The notes under the pieces are model-generated. The model was not told the DNA's origin, did not search any database, and saw only the letters and a program-made list of their open reading frames with translations. The translations under genes and the position numbers were made by a program. A stretch of DNA of 64,000 nucleotides from Alcaligenes sp. SORT26 (lineage in GTDB: Bacteria; Pseudomonadota; Gammaproteobacteria; Burkholderiales; Burkholderiaceae_B): the NCBI RefSeq assembly GCF_017377875.1, contig NZ_CP070975.1, forward strand, positions 1,922,001 through 1,986,000, written 5' to 3'. The first letter of the stretch is position 1, and each line of letters starts with the position of its first letter. This document shows positions 43,571 through 56,705 of the stretch, in pieces.

Positions 43571-44629
43571 TTAGCCCACCACACTCCAGTCCAGGGCCTG
43601 ACCGGCTGCGAGCGGGATCAAAGGCTCGCCCGCCATTTCCACGGATTCGGGAATCATGAACTCGGCGCGTTGCAGCGTCATTGTGCCTTCATTGACGGGC
43701 AGACCGTAAAAGGCGGGACCGTTCAGGCTGGCAAATGCCTCCAGCTTATCCAGACGCCCGGCCTTGTCAAAAGCACTGGCATACAGCTCCATCGCGTGTA
43801 GTGCGGTATAACAGCCCGCACAGCCACAGCTTTGCTCTTTGCGGCTACGCGAGTGCGGTGCACTGTCCGTACCCAGGAAGAAACGATTGCTGTCGCTAGT
43901 AGCAGCCGCAAGCAATGCCTGGCGGTGTTTCTCGCGCTTCAACACGGGCAAACAGTACCAATGTGGTTGCAGGCCGCCTTGGAACAAGGCATTACGGTTA
44001 TAGAGCAAGTGATGAGCGGTGATGGTCGCGGCAACCGGGCCGTCAGCCTGGCTGACATAAGCTGCACCCTCAGCCGTGGTCAAATGTTCAAACACGACCT
44101 TCAGCTCCGGGAAAGCCTTGCGCATAGGAATCATCACGCGCTCGATAAATACGGCTTCACGGTCGAACAAGTCGATGCTTGGGTCAGTGACCTCACCGTG
44201 CATCAACAAAGGCATACCCGATTCCTGCATCTGGGCCAGAGCCTTGGAACAGTTTTTCAGCAGATCCGTCACACCGGCGTCGGAGTTGGTCGTGGCACCG
44301 GCAGGATACAGCTTCACCCCATGCACCACCCCGCTTTCCTTGGCACGAACAATTTCCTCGGGCGGCGTATTGTCAGTCAGGTACAAAGTCATCAAAGGCT
44401 CAAACTTGCCGGCATACTCGGTTTTGGCCAAGGCGCTCAAGATACGCTCGCGGTAAGCCAGCGCCTGTGCCGTGGCAGTTACCGGCGGGGTCAGGTTAGG
44501 CATGACGATGGCCCGATCAAATTGCGCCGCTGTATGGCCCAAGACCGATTCCAACACGGCGCCATCGCGCAGGTGCAAATGCCAATCGTCAGGACGACGG
44601 ATGACCAGGGTATCCACAGTAGGGCTCAT
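43571..44629 (-). CDS. pyrC: Dihydroorotase, class II
   Basis: A 352-residue E. coli-type dihydroorotase. Metal-binding HLHLRDG is near residue 16 and VKLYPAGATTNSDAGVTD holds the Lys that is carboxylated (about residue 99). MPLLMHGEVTD, VVFEHLTTAEGAAYV, ITAHHLLYNRNALFQGGLQPHWYCLPVLK and FFLGTDSAPH (Asp about 250) complete the active site. It closes carbamoyl aspartate to dihydroorotate, the substrate of PyrD above. ATG 44629 is preferred to a TTG. Confidence 0.96.
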   Translation of the reverse strand: MSPTVDTLVIRRPDDWHLHLRDGAVLESVLGHTAAQFDRAIVMPNLTPPVTATAQALAYRERILSALAKTEYAGKFEPLMTLYLTDNTPPEEIVRAKESGVVHGVKLYPAGATTNSDAGVTDLLKNCSKALAQMQESGMPLLMHGEVTDPSIDLFDREAVFIERVMIPMRKAFPELKVVFEHLTTAEGAAYVSQADGPVAATITAHHLLYNRNALFQGGLQPHWYCLPVLKREKHRQALLAAATSDSNRFFLGTDSAPHSRSRKEQSCGCAGCYTALHAMELYASAFDKAGRLDKLEAFASLNGPAFYGLPVNEGTMTLQRAEFMIPESVEMAGEPLIPLAAGQALDWSVVG

Positions 44630-44948
44630 ATCTTTACTCAATATCAAACAAAGGACCCGCGCTTTTCACCATCAGTAAAGCAACAGGCGCCACAATTGCC
44701 TTCCAGCAGGCCGAATCCATCATTATGCTACAGCTACCTGTGCTGCGCATGATTGGCACAGGAATCCCGAGCCAAAATCCATAGTGCGTTGCAGCAGCCT
44801 GTAAACACTGGAAAAATTGCTTACAGACCGGCAAAGCTCCGACTCACAAAGGGCTTGGACGTATAGGGAGTATCACGGTATGCTGACAGACAAGTCGTGC
44901 CCTAGCGCATAACCCGCCCCTTCAACTCGTTTCTCAGGAGTTTCGTTC

Positions 44949-45227
44949 ATGGCCAGCACTGAAAAAAAGCCTGCTACCCGCAAACCCAATGCAGCCTTCA
45001 TGAAACCACTCACTCCTAGCCCAACACTGGCTGCGGTGATTGGCTCTGGCGCGCTGCCGCGTACTGAAGTTACGAAGAAAATCTGGGAATACATCAAGAA
45101 ACACGATCTGCAAGATCCCAAGAACCGTCGCAACATCAATGCCGACGCCAAGCTGCGCCCTTTGTTCGGCAAGGATCAGGTCTCCATGTTTGAACTGACC
45201 AAGCTGGTCAGCGCTCACCTGAAATAA
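44949..45227 (+). CDS. SWIB/MDM2-domain protein
   Basis: A 92-residue protein: a basic, Pro-rich N-terminal tail (KKPATRKPNAAFMKPLTPS) and a complete SWIB domain (LAAVIGSGALPRTEVTKKIWEYIKKHDLQDPKNRRNINADAKLRPLFGKDQVSMFELTKLVSAHLK). In eukaryotes the fold occurs in chromatin remodellers; bacterial stand-alone SWIB proteins in chlamydiae and Burkholderiales are of unclear function, probably DNA-associated. A strong terminator follows, so it is transcribed alone. Confidence 0.92.
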   Translation: MASTEKKPATRKPNAAFMKPLTPSPTLAAVIGSGALPRTEVTKKIWEYIKKHDLQDPKNRRNINADAKLRPLFGKDQVSMFELTKLVSAHLK

Positions 45228-45259
45228 GCACGGGGTGCCCAGGCACCTCTGGCAATATC

Positions 45260-45297
45260 GGGCCGCGTCGCTGAGCTTTCAGCCGCGGCCCTTTTTT
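45260..45297 (+). terminator. Terminator after the SWIB gene
   Basis: GGGCCGCG (45260-45267) pairs with CGCGGCCC (45284-45291), with an inner GCTGA/TCAGC pairing, then TTTTTT. Confidence 0.93.
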
Positions 45298-45333
45298 ATA
45301 CGGCGGCATCAAGCCCCCTGCTTTTTCGTCTTC

Positions 45334-46779
45334 ATGCCGATTCAATCTATTACTCCCCCCCAGACAACACCACACGTACTGTGCTGGCTACGCCGTGATC
45401 TGCGCCTGCACGACCATGCGGCCTTGTACCATGCCTTAAAAAGTGGCCTGCCCGTGGCCTGTGTATTTGTCTTTGACAGCACTATCCTGCAATCCCTGCC
45501 TGCAGAGGATGTACGACTGGCTTTTATCCACGACAGCCTGCTGCAAATACAGGAACAACTACGCCAGCACGGCAGCGAGCTGATCACGGTTTACGGCGAC
45601 CCCATTCAGAAAATCCCCGAACTGGCCGCCAGCCTGAATGCAAAAACCATCTATGCAAATGAGGACTATGAGCCCGCTGCCCTGACTCGTGACCAAACGC
45701 TTGGCCAGGCACTGGCGGCCCAAGGCGTCAATCTGAAGCTGTTTAAAGATCAAGTCATCTTTGCTCGCGATGAAATCCTGACGCAACAGCAGCAGCCCTA
45801 TACCGTCTTTACGCCCTATAAGCGCAACTGGCTGGGCCGCATCCGTTCTGAAGATGTTCAGGCCTATGACTGCACACAAGGACAGTGGGCAGCGCTTCCC
45901 GCTCAAAACCTGCCCGATCTGGCTGACTTGGGTTTCCAGAACGAGTCCCGCGAGCAACTGTTGAATCCGGCAGGCTGGCAAGGGGCGCAAACCTTGCTGG
46001 AGCAATTTGAACCCAGAATTCGCGCGTACCAAGAACGCCGGGATTTTCCAGCCAAGCGAGGCGTCTCTTACCTGGCGCCACATCTACGGTTTGGAACGCT
46101 CTCTATCCGTCAGGCAGTTTCCCTGGCCTGGCCCAGCGACTCCGAAGGTGCCGCTACCTGGCTAAGTGAACTGATTTGGCGTGAGTTCTACCAACAGTTC
46201 TTATGGCATCACCCGGAAACCGCCACAGAGAGCTTCAGGCCCGCCTACAAGGACCTCCCCTTCCCCAACCGCACAGACTGGTTTGAAGCCTGGAAAGATG
46301 GGCAGACTGGCTACCCCATTGTGGATGCCGCAATGCGTCAGTTAAACCAGTCTGGCTATATGCATAACCGACTTCGTATGATCAGCGCCTCCTTTCTGGT
46401 GAAAGACTTGCTGATAGACTGGCGTTGGGGTGAGCAATATTTTGCTAAAAAGCTGCTTGATTACGATATGGCTTCCAATGTGGGAGGCTGGCAATGGGCT
46501 GCTTCTACCGGGTGTGATGCGCAACCTTACTTTCGCATTTTCAACCCCATCACCCAATCACGTAAATTTGATCCGGACGGGCAATTTATACGGCGTTATG
46601 TGCCAGAACTGGCATCACTGGATAAACAAGCGGTGCACGCACCCTGGCAAGCCAAGCAACTCCCCTTGGAGTTCAGGCTGGGACACGATTACCCGGCCCC
46701 TATCGTGGATCATGACGAACAAAGGCATCGTGCTTTGGCTCTATTCAAGCGGGCAGGAGAACCAGAGCAGGTAGATTGA
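45334..46779 (+). CDS. phrB: Deoxyribodipyrimidine photolyase
   Basis: A 481-residue class I CPD photolyase. The N-terminal antenna domain starts VLCWLRRDLRLHDHAALYHAL. The C-terminal FAD domain has TWLSELIWREFYQQFLWHHPE, YPIVDAAMRQLNQSGYMHNRLRMISASFLVKDLLIDWRWGEQYFAKKLLDYDMASNVGGWQWAASTGCDAQPYFRIFNP, which holds the Trp-rich electron path and the lesion-contact residues. The downstream FNP is photolyase-like rather than cryptochrome-like. It repairs cyclobutane pyrimidine dimers with blue light. ATG 45334 is used because the homology begins there. Confidence 0.94.
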   Translation: MPIQSITPPQTTPHVLCWLRRDLRLHDHAALYHALKSGLPVACVFVFDSTILQSLPAEDVRLAFIHDSLLQIQEQLRQHGSELITVYGDPIQKIPELAASLNAKTIYANEDYEPAALTRDQTLGQALAAQGVNLKLFKDQVIFARDEILTQQQQPYTVFTPYKRNWLGRIRSEDVQAYDCTQGQWAALPAQNLPDLADLGFQNESREQLLNPAGWQGAQTLLEQFEPRIRAYQERRDFPAKRGVSYLAPHLRFGTLSIRQAVSLAWPSDSEGAATWLSELIWREFYQQFLWHHPETATESFRPAYKDLPFPNRTDWFEAWKDGQTGYPIVDAAMRQLNQSGYMHNRLRMISASFLVKDLLIDWRWGEQYFAKKLLDYDMASNVGGWQWAASTGCDAQPYFRIFNPITQSRKFDPDGQFIRRYVPELASLDKQAVHAPWQAKQLPLEFRLGHDYPAPIVDHDEQRHRALALFKRAGEPEQVD

Positions 46780-46797
46780 AATACCTTAAGGATAGTT

Positions 46798-47376
46798 ATG
46801 TCAGAGAGCTCCAGACCACCACCGCCAGCCAGTACTCCGGTACTGCTACAAAATCTGCAAGCCGCCCATCCTCAAGCGCAAGTGGCCATCCTGGACTTCA
46901 GTGCCGATCACGCTGAAATCAACCTGGCTCATAAAGGCGTCCCGGTGCATACCGAGCACTTCCCGGAACTAAGTGGCGTACAGCTACTGGCTAGCTGTTT
47001 TGCCGATTCCAGTTCGCGCGCCGCCCAACTGGAACATGCCATTGAAGTTGTGGAAGACGCCATCATGCCAGCCAGTCTGGACCTGCGTCAGTTCATGGTG
47101 TTTGCCGCTGGGGAATTTGCGGAAGAACTGAGCGCCTGGCTTAATGAAGCCCAAGGCAGCGAGCAGCACATTTTGAATCGGGACATGATTGACGATCTGT
47201 TCACCCTTTACGCTGCAGCCAGCCAAGGGGCCATCAGCCTGAAGATGATCAACGCTGGCTCTTTGGAAAATATCCATAAGCTGGTCAATAATCAAAATCT
47301 GGGTATTTACCTGCTACTGCTGCGTGAGTGCCTGCACCATATGCACATTGAGCAGATCCACTTGCTAGCCCCCTGA
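46798..47376 (+). CDS. Conserved hypothetical protein, cytoplasmic
   Basis: A 192-residue protein that I do not recognise. It has a Pro-rich N-terminus, a mixed alpha/beta middle (AQVAILDFSADHAEINLAHKGVPVHTEHFPELSG) and a long helical second half (LEHAIEVVEDAIMPASLDLRQFMVFAAGEFAEELSAWLNEA, DMIDDLFTLYAAAS, IYLLLLRECLHHMHIEQIHLLAP). No signal, membrane segment or catalytic motif is seen. It starts 18 bases after phrB and may be co-transcribed. Confidence 0.65.
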   Translation: MSESSRPPPPASTPVLLQNLQAAHPQAQVAILDFSADHAEINLAHKGVPVHTEHFPELSGVQLLASCFADSSSRAAQLEHAIEVVEDAIMPASLDLRQFMVFAAGEFAEELSAWLNEAQGSEQHILNRDMIDDLFTLYAAASQGAISLKMINAGSLENIHKLVNNQNLGIYLLLLRECLHHMHIEQIHLLAP

Positions 47377-47527
47377 AGGCTTCATGGACAGAGATTCCCA
47401 GTAATGCGAGGGGTTCATCCAGAGCAAGAAGAGGTATAGCCAGGAAGCTTCCGGCACATCCACACAAAGTCACGCCACCCAACAAAGCAGAATCACCTCA
47501 GCAAACAACACAAACAACAAAACATAA

Positions 47528-47555
47528 AAAAAGGTGCTCATCAGAGCACCTTTTT
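47528..47555. terminator. Bidirectional terminator after the hypothetical gene
   Basis: AAAAAGGTGCTC-ATCA-GAGCACCTTTTT is a perfect 12-bp stem with A/T runs on both sides, between two convergent genes. Confidence 0.93.
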
Positions 47556-47604
47556 AAATACTTCTCTCCTGCCTCTACCAGAGCAGTCCTGATCCTGACG
47601 CTAC

Positions 47605-47970
47605 TTAGTAGTCGTGACCCAAAGCCTGACCACCGGCCAAGGCCAACCAGCCCTTGATCAGACGGTGAATAATCCATACCAAGGCTACCAGAGCGGTTAC
47701 CCAACCAATAAAGATAGTCGTCAACAGAGCGCTCAGAACTACCCAGAGCAAACCCCACCAGAACGTCTTGATGACCCAGTCCAGATGGCTGGCATAAATT
47801 GTGCCCGATGCATCGCCACGTTTGACGTAGGCCAGAATCACAGCCGCCACAGCAGCAGCACCAAAGATACCTGCGCTGATCATAGCCAAAGAAAACAAGC
47901 CATAGCAGATGTGCGTGATTTTGCGCAGCGACAAGCCTGGTTCAAGCTCGGGGCTAATGGGCTGATTCAT
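47605..47970 (-). CDS. Small DUF4870-like membrane protein
   Basis: A 121-residue protein with three hydrophobic segments (HICYGLFSLAMISAGIFGAAAVAAVILAYV, IKTFWWGLLWVVLSALLTTIFIGWVTALVALVWII, plus an amphipathic RLIKGWLALAGG). The arrangement VILAYVKRGDASGTIYASHLDWVIKTFWW resembles the DUF4870/Tic20-like family (short membrane protein, charged loop with Asp/His). AGGAG precedes ATG 47970. Role unknown. Confidence 0.72.
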   Translation of the reverse strand: MNQPISPELEPGLSLRKITHICYGLFSLAMISAGIFGAAAVAAVILAYVKRGDASGTIYASHLDWVIKTFWWGLLWVVLSALLTTIFIGWVTALVALVWIIHRLIKGWLALAGGQALGHDY

Positions 47971-48333
47971 TCGGTTCTCCTGAAACAAGCATTAACAATA
48001 ACTAGACCGAACTATTTTACCCATACTTTGGGCATTAACCGTATGACAGTGGCAGAGCTACCACCATGTAGATAGAAGGAGCGAGGAGGATCTGTACAGA
48101 AGGGAGGATAAGCCTGCCCGGAACGAGCGTTGAGATGTGGTCTGCTGGGTGCAGAGTGGGGATATCGGGTAGTAATGGGAGATAAATCTGCCCAGAACGG
48201 GCGTAGCGGGACGGCGTAGGCCTGCCCTGATCGGTCCAGGAGAGCGGAGCCTGTGCTACAGACAGAGCACAGTGGCCGAGCTACCACCCTGCAGGCAGCA
48301 GATGGTGCCTCTACGATTTGGCCTCGCATAAAA
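47971..48333. other. Intergenic region with imperfect direct repeats
   Basis: Between the DUF4870 gene and the rrn terminator no gene is seen. Two imperfect direct repeats are present: 48047-48071 and 48270-48294 (CAGTGGCAGAGCTACCACC..., 22 of 25 bases match), and 48107-48130 and 48181-48204 (GATAAGCCTGCCCGGAACG..., 20 of 24). A decayed duplication is likely. Confidence 0.5.
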
Positions 48334-48370
48334 CAAAACCCCCGCAAGCGATGAGCTTGCGGGGGTTTTG
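48334..48370 (-). terminator. Terminator of the rrn operon
   Basis: CAAAACCCCCGCAAGC (48334-48349) pairs perfectly with GCTTGCGGGGGTTTTG (48355-48370), a 16-bp stem just downstream of 5S on the minus strand. Confidence 0.92.
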
Positions 48371-48380
48371 AGGAATAAGA

Positions 48381-48494
48381 GCTTGACGATGACCTACTTT
48401 CACAGACGTCCGTCCACTATCATCGGCGCAAAGGCGTTTCACAATCCTGTTCGGGATGGGAAGGTGTGGGACCACCTCGCTATGGTCGTCAAGC
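48381..48494 (-). rRNA. rrf: 5S ribosomal RNA
   Basis: The minus strand reads GCTTGACGACCATAGCGAGG, then TCCCACACCTTCCCATCCCGAACAGG, and ends AAGTAGGTCATCGTCAAGC, the normal betaproteobacterial 5S with pairing ends; about 114 nt. Ends are taken from the terminal stem. Confidence 0.95.
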
Positions 48495-48675
48495 GTAAAC
48501 TGGTTGCCGAGTCGTCTTTCAAGGGACGCCCCAGCCAATTGGAAGAAGCACCTTGCTGTGATCAGTACGGATCAATCAGCAAGTGTTTGCGAAGGTGTCG
48601 AGCGCGGGTTGCGCTGCACTTCAATATTACGTTCTGTGGTCAACAACTTAACTCACTACAACCTCAAGGGTTATA

Positions 48676-51559
<2,884 letters not shown>

Positions 51560-51934
51560 CTATAACGCTTGATGCTGTTATAGGAATATGAGTATACGTT
51601 GTTGCCGTTCATCAATCCTTAGCTGTTATCCAATCCGAAGATCAGACAACGTCTATATTTTTGAGAACTTTCGTTGAACATAATTTGTTCTGTTGCAATC
51701 ACAACCCGTGTATTGTCATCACAAGGCGACTAATCGCTTTGCGTTTATTAGACAACACACCTTCGTTGTGCTTCTTCCTAATTGTTAAAGAGCAATTCGT
51801 GGGTTGTATAACCCAACGAGCAGCATTCTTGTAAAAGAACACTCTTCGTTGAATCTAACGCCAGGTCAACCGTTGTTGGCCTGTGCCCTATACTCTGTCA
51901 TGAACCTTGCTGTATCTACCAACCACAAAAGCGG
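51560..51934 (-). other. Internal spacer between tRNA-Ala and 23S with boxA
   Basis: A 375-bp spacer. On the minus strand TGCTCTTTAACAATT (51794-51780) is a boxA antitermination site as in the rrn leader, and the rest contains the processing stem sequences around 23S. No protein gene. Confidence 0.85.
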
Positions 51935-52010
51935 TGGTGGAGGATGACGGGATCGAACCGACGACCCCCTGCTTGCAAAGCAGGTGCTCTCCCAGCTGAG
52001 CTAATCCCCC
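51935..52010 (-). tRNA. tRNA-Ala (TGC)
   Basis: The minus strand reads GGGGGATTAGCTCAGCTGGG, with TTTGCAA anticodon loop (TGC), TTCGATCC T-loop and a genomically encoded CCA end; 76 nt with CCA. Placed between 23S and tRNA-Ile in the rrn spacer. Confidence 0.97.
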
Positions 52011-52021
52011 GAGGTAATCGT

Positions 52022-52098
52022 TGGTGGGTCAAGTTGGAATCGAACCAACGACCCCCGCCTTATCAAGACGGTGCTCTAACCGACTGAGCTACTGACCC
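52022..52098 (-). tRNA. tRNA-Ile (GAT)
   Basis: The minus strand reads GGGTCAGTAGCTCAGTCGGT, CTTGATAAG anticodon arm (GAT), GGTTCGATTCC T-arm and CCA end; 77 nt. Standard partner of tRNA-Ala in rrn operons. Confidence 0.97.
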
Positions 52099-52190
52099 AT
52101 CTATCACCAGTGGGCGATACCTTCAATGGTCATGACATTAACTAACAGCCAATAAGTGTGGACGCTTTCGCTTTGCGAGCCATTCGCTCT

Positions 52191-53729
<1,539 letters not shown>

Positions 53730-54020
53730 TAATCTCTGTGGTTGTCCCGTCTTGCGACGAGACCGATTGTGTCTCAAAGAAAAATTCAGAGTTACACAAG
53801 GTAATTCTTCATCTTTCGTTTGTGAGCACTTGATACAAACTTGTGGCGATCCCCGAAGGGTTCGACTCGCTCATTCCAAGCGCCCACACTTATCGGCTGT
53901 TAATTGTTAAAGAGCAGTGACAGTTGTCTGTCGTTCTACTGACTAACCCGGCTGGCTCGTCGCGCTTAGCGCTTCGTGCCTTGCTGTGTTAGCAGCAGAG
54001 AAACGAGATTATGAAGCAGA
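53730..54020 (-). promoter_or_regulatory. rrn leader with boxA antitermination site
   Basis: The minus-strand leader contains TGCTCTTTAACAATT (53916-53902), a boxA identical in sequence to the spacer boxA, followed by sequences that pair with the other side of 16S. Antitermination by Nus factors is expected. Confidence 0.8.
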
Positions 54021-54036
54021 TCAGGTAGTGTGTCAA
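54008..54036 (-). promoter_or_regulatory. Proximal rrn promoter
   Basis: TTGACA (54036-54031), 17 bp spacer, CATAAT (54013-54008) on the minus strand: a strong sigma70 promoter. An A/T-rich run directly upstream of the -35 (AAAAAAA) could be an UP element. Confidence 0.85.
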
Positions 54037-54239
54037 GCGTTTTTTTGAAGAAGTTAGAAAGTTTTAAAACCGTCCAACTCGTCCCGCTTAACCAGAACTT
54101 TCGTTCCGTCCTACCTGGCGAACAATCAACCGCAAGGCTAACTATCCAACTTCACAAACAAGGGTAAATTTTCAAATCTGTTTCAACCTTCGAAACCGCT
54201 TAAAAACTTAACGTTGCGTTCTCTGGAGCAGAACCTAGA

Positions 54240-54269
54240 ACTTTAACACAGAATTTTCTGATTTGTCAA
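54240..54269 (-). promoter_or_regulatory. Distal rrn promoter
   Basis: TTGACA (54269-54264) with TAAAGT (54245-54240) at 18 bp spacing, or TTAAAG at 17, on the minus strand. A second, tandem promoter about 230 bp upstream of the first, as is usual for rrn. Confidence 0.65.
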
Positions 54270-54724
54270 GCTCCGGGTTTTACGCCGTGTCAGTTACCTG
54301 ACTCAGTCATTCAAGCTTCGGTGCGGACCTCTTGGTCAAGGCGGTGAATCTTGGCTAACTGCTCTCTGCGGCGCCTCGGGAAAACCCTGTGTGTGCTGCA
54401 GCGAGAAAAGAACTATAGCACGATGATTTTCAGACGTGCAAGCCTTCTTTGCCATTTTTCTTAGCATTTGAGGAAAGGAAACCCCGTAAAACGCCGTAGA
54501 ACATTGATAACTATGAACAATAACTATAAAAATAATTTTTAGATTAATTTTGGATTTTTTGTCCTGGTAGTGAGCCTACCCGTCCTCAGACGCAAATCCT
54601 AAGCTAATCAGCTATTTTCTCGCAAAGAATAGCCAGATATTCTCCAGCCGCTCAGCATTTCCCCTCTCTATATAGAGAAGAAGCGAAAACACCGCCAACA
54701 CTAGTCACCAGTCAGCAGTCCCTG

Positions 54725-54975
<251 letters not shown>

Positions 54976-55133
54976 GAAATAAGGAAATGATGAGAAGAAA
55001 AAATGGAGACATGGAGAGCCAACAAAGAAACGCCAGCAAGAACACTGCATCAGCCCTTCCCCCCAACCAAGAGTGTCTCTATATAGATATAGAGTTGAAT
55101 GGCCTCCAAGATCGAGTGTTATGCAGGGCTGTT

Positions 55134-55386
55134 AGCCGCTCGAGGCTCCGGGACAGGGGGTTGGGGCGAGTCAGACGACTTGCCTTGTCAGAGTCACAAT
55201 CGGGGATGCAAGCAGTCTGCTGTTTGAGCCCAACGCTTGTGATTGGTCCGGGGGACCAATCACTGGGCGAGTTCAGACTGCGCCCCGATTGTGACTCCGA
55301 CAAGGGGACCGGCGCAACGCGCCGGCAAGTCGTCCGCCCCAATCCCCTGTCCCGGGGCTTCGAGTGGCGACCTACATAGAGCGGCT
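55134..55386. repeat. Long imperfect palindrome of 253 bp
   Basis: Terminal AGCCGCTC/GAGCGGCT, then arms of about 115 bp. Matching blocks include CCGGGACAGGGG, TTGGGGCG, GACGACTTGCC, GAGTCACAATCGGGG, CAGTCTG, and the centre GATTGGTCC-GGG-GGACCAATC (55241-55261). The right arm carries an extra hairpin CCGGCGC-AAC-GCGCCGG. Similarity extends outward to GAATGGC on both sides (55097 and 55427). It could fold as a cruciform or RNA hairpin, like a miniature element. Confidence 0.85.
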
Positions 55387-55728
55387 GGAGCAATGAACGC
55401 CTCTCTCTCTATATAGAGGAGCCATTCATCATTGCGACTCTACTCTCTCTATATATAGATACGCTCACTCTATATAGAGACTAATGACACACTGACCTCA
55501 TAGAGACACGCAGCCAGAAACACACAGCCAGAGCGGCACAAGCCCACCCAATGCAGAGCTGCAAACAAAGCCCCTCCCATCTACTCTATAGAGATAGCCC
55601 CCTTCCCTTTACGCCCACAAGCAATAAGCTAATCCCCAATTCATTGTTATTTTCTGTAGCCACGTTCATTACCATTCCTTATGCACTTAATCCTCTAAGC
55701 AGGCCCCTGCTTACTCAAGAGAGTAATA

Positions 55729-56694
55729 ATGATCAAACCTATCCTCATCTCCTTGGCATTTGCATTCAGCTCGGTCCTGGCACCGACTGTCTCCGCAGAG
55801 CCAAGCGCACCCGAAACAGCCGCCAAGCCAGCGGCTCTGATCTCGGCTGCAGACCTGGCCACCAAGCTGGACCAGAGCAATCTGCGTATTCTGGATATCC
55901 GCACAGACAAAGAATATGCAGCAGGCCACGTACCTGGTGCAGTCCATACTCCCTATGGCGCCTATCGCGGCCCAGCCGAAAACGCCGGAGCCTTGCGCTC
56001 GGAAGCCGACCTATCCGCATTGTTCAGCAAAGCAGGCATTTCCAAAGACAGCTACGTTGTCGTGACCTACGCAGGTGCAAACCCCACCGACTTCGGTGCC
56101 GCCGCCCGCGTGTACTGGACATTGAAAGCAGGCGGTCTGACACAGCTATCCATTCTGGACGGTGGCCTGCAAGCCTGGGAAGCCGAAAGCAAACCCTTGA
56201 GCAAAGACGCCCCAAGCGTCCCCCCTACAGAATTCAGCTACCACTACAACAAAGACATGGTGGTCAGCACACAAGAAGTAGCTGACTACATCAAGAACGG
56301 CCAAGCCCCCGTCTTGCTGGACGCTCGCCCCACCGAGTTTTTCAAAGGCGAAAAGCGTGTTGACGCCGCCGCCCGCTATGGCACCTTGCCCGGCGCACGC
56401 GAACTGGACTTCAACAGCTTCTTTCGCAGCGACAAGCCCGTCCTGAAAGACACGGGCGAACTCGTCAAGATCGTCAAAGAACAAGGCCTAGACGACAAAC
56501 CCACCGTTTCGTTCTGCAATACCGGCCACTGGGCTGCCACCAACTGGTTTGTCCTCTCCGAACTGGCAGGCAACCCCAATGTGAAGCTCTACCCCGAGTC
56601 CGTCGTGGAATGGAGCCGCAGCAGCTTGCCCATGGATAATCAGCCCTCCCGCTTCGAGGTTTTGAAGCTCGATGCCAAGCGCGCCATTAACTAA
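55729..56694 (+). CDS. Exported sulfurtransferase with two rhodanese domains
   Basis: A 321-residue protein with a Sec signal peptide (MIKPILISLAFAFSSVLAPTVSAEP). The first rhodanese domain (about 40-155) has lost its catalytic Cys (VVTYAGANPTDFGAA); the second (about 180-300) keeps it in SFCNTGHWAAT (Cys near 262). It is a periplasmic thiosulfate/mercaptopyruvate sulfurtransferase type, upstream of a YeeE/YedE transporter by 11 bases, so it probably hands sulfur to or receives it from the transporter. Confidence 0.9.
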   Translation: MIKPILISLAFAFSSVLAPTVSAEPSAPETAAKPAALISAADLATKLDQSNLRILDIRTDKEYAAGHVPGAVHTPYGAYRGPAENAGALRSEADLSALFSKAGISKDSYVVVTYAGANPTDFGAAARVYWTLKAGGLTQLSILDGGLQAWEAESKPLSKDAPSVPPTEFSYHYNKDMVVSTQEVADYIKNGQAPVLLDARPTEFFKGEKRVDAAARYGTLPGARELDFNSFFRSDKPVLKDTGELVKIVKEQGLDDKPTVSFCNTGHWAATNWFVLSELAGNPNVKLYPESVVEWSRSSLPMDNQPSRFEVLKLDAKRAIN

Positions 56695-56705
56695 AGAAAT
56701 CGACC

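Noticed and set aside
44634-44834. 66-codon minus-strand frame directly before pyrC
   Set aside because: It starts at TTG, has no clear family and no good ribosome site; its closeness to pyrC may be chance. It remains only a weak possibility.
55079-55393. Minus-strand frame across the long palindrome
   Set aside because: Both strands give similar peptides because the DNA is an inverted repeat; no start signal or family.
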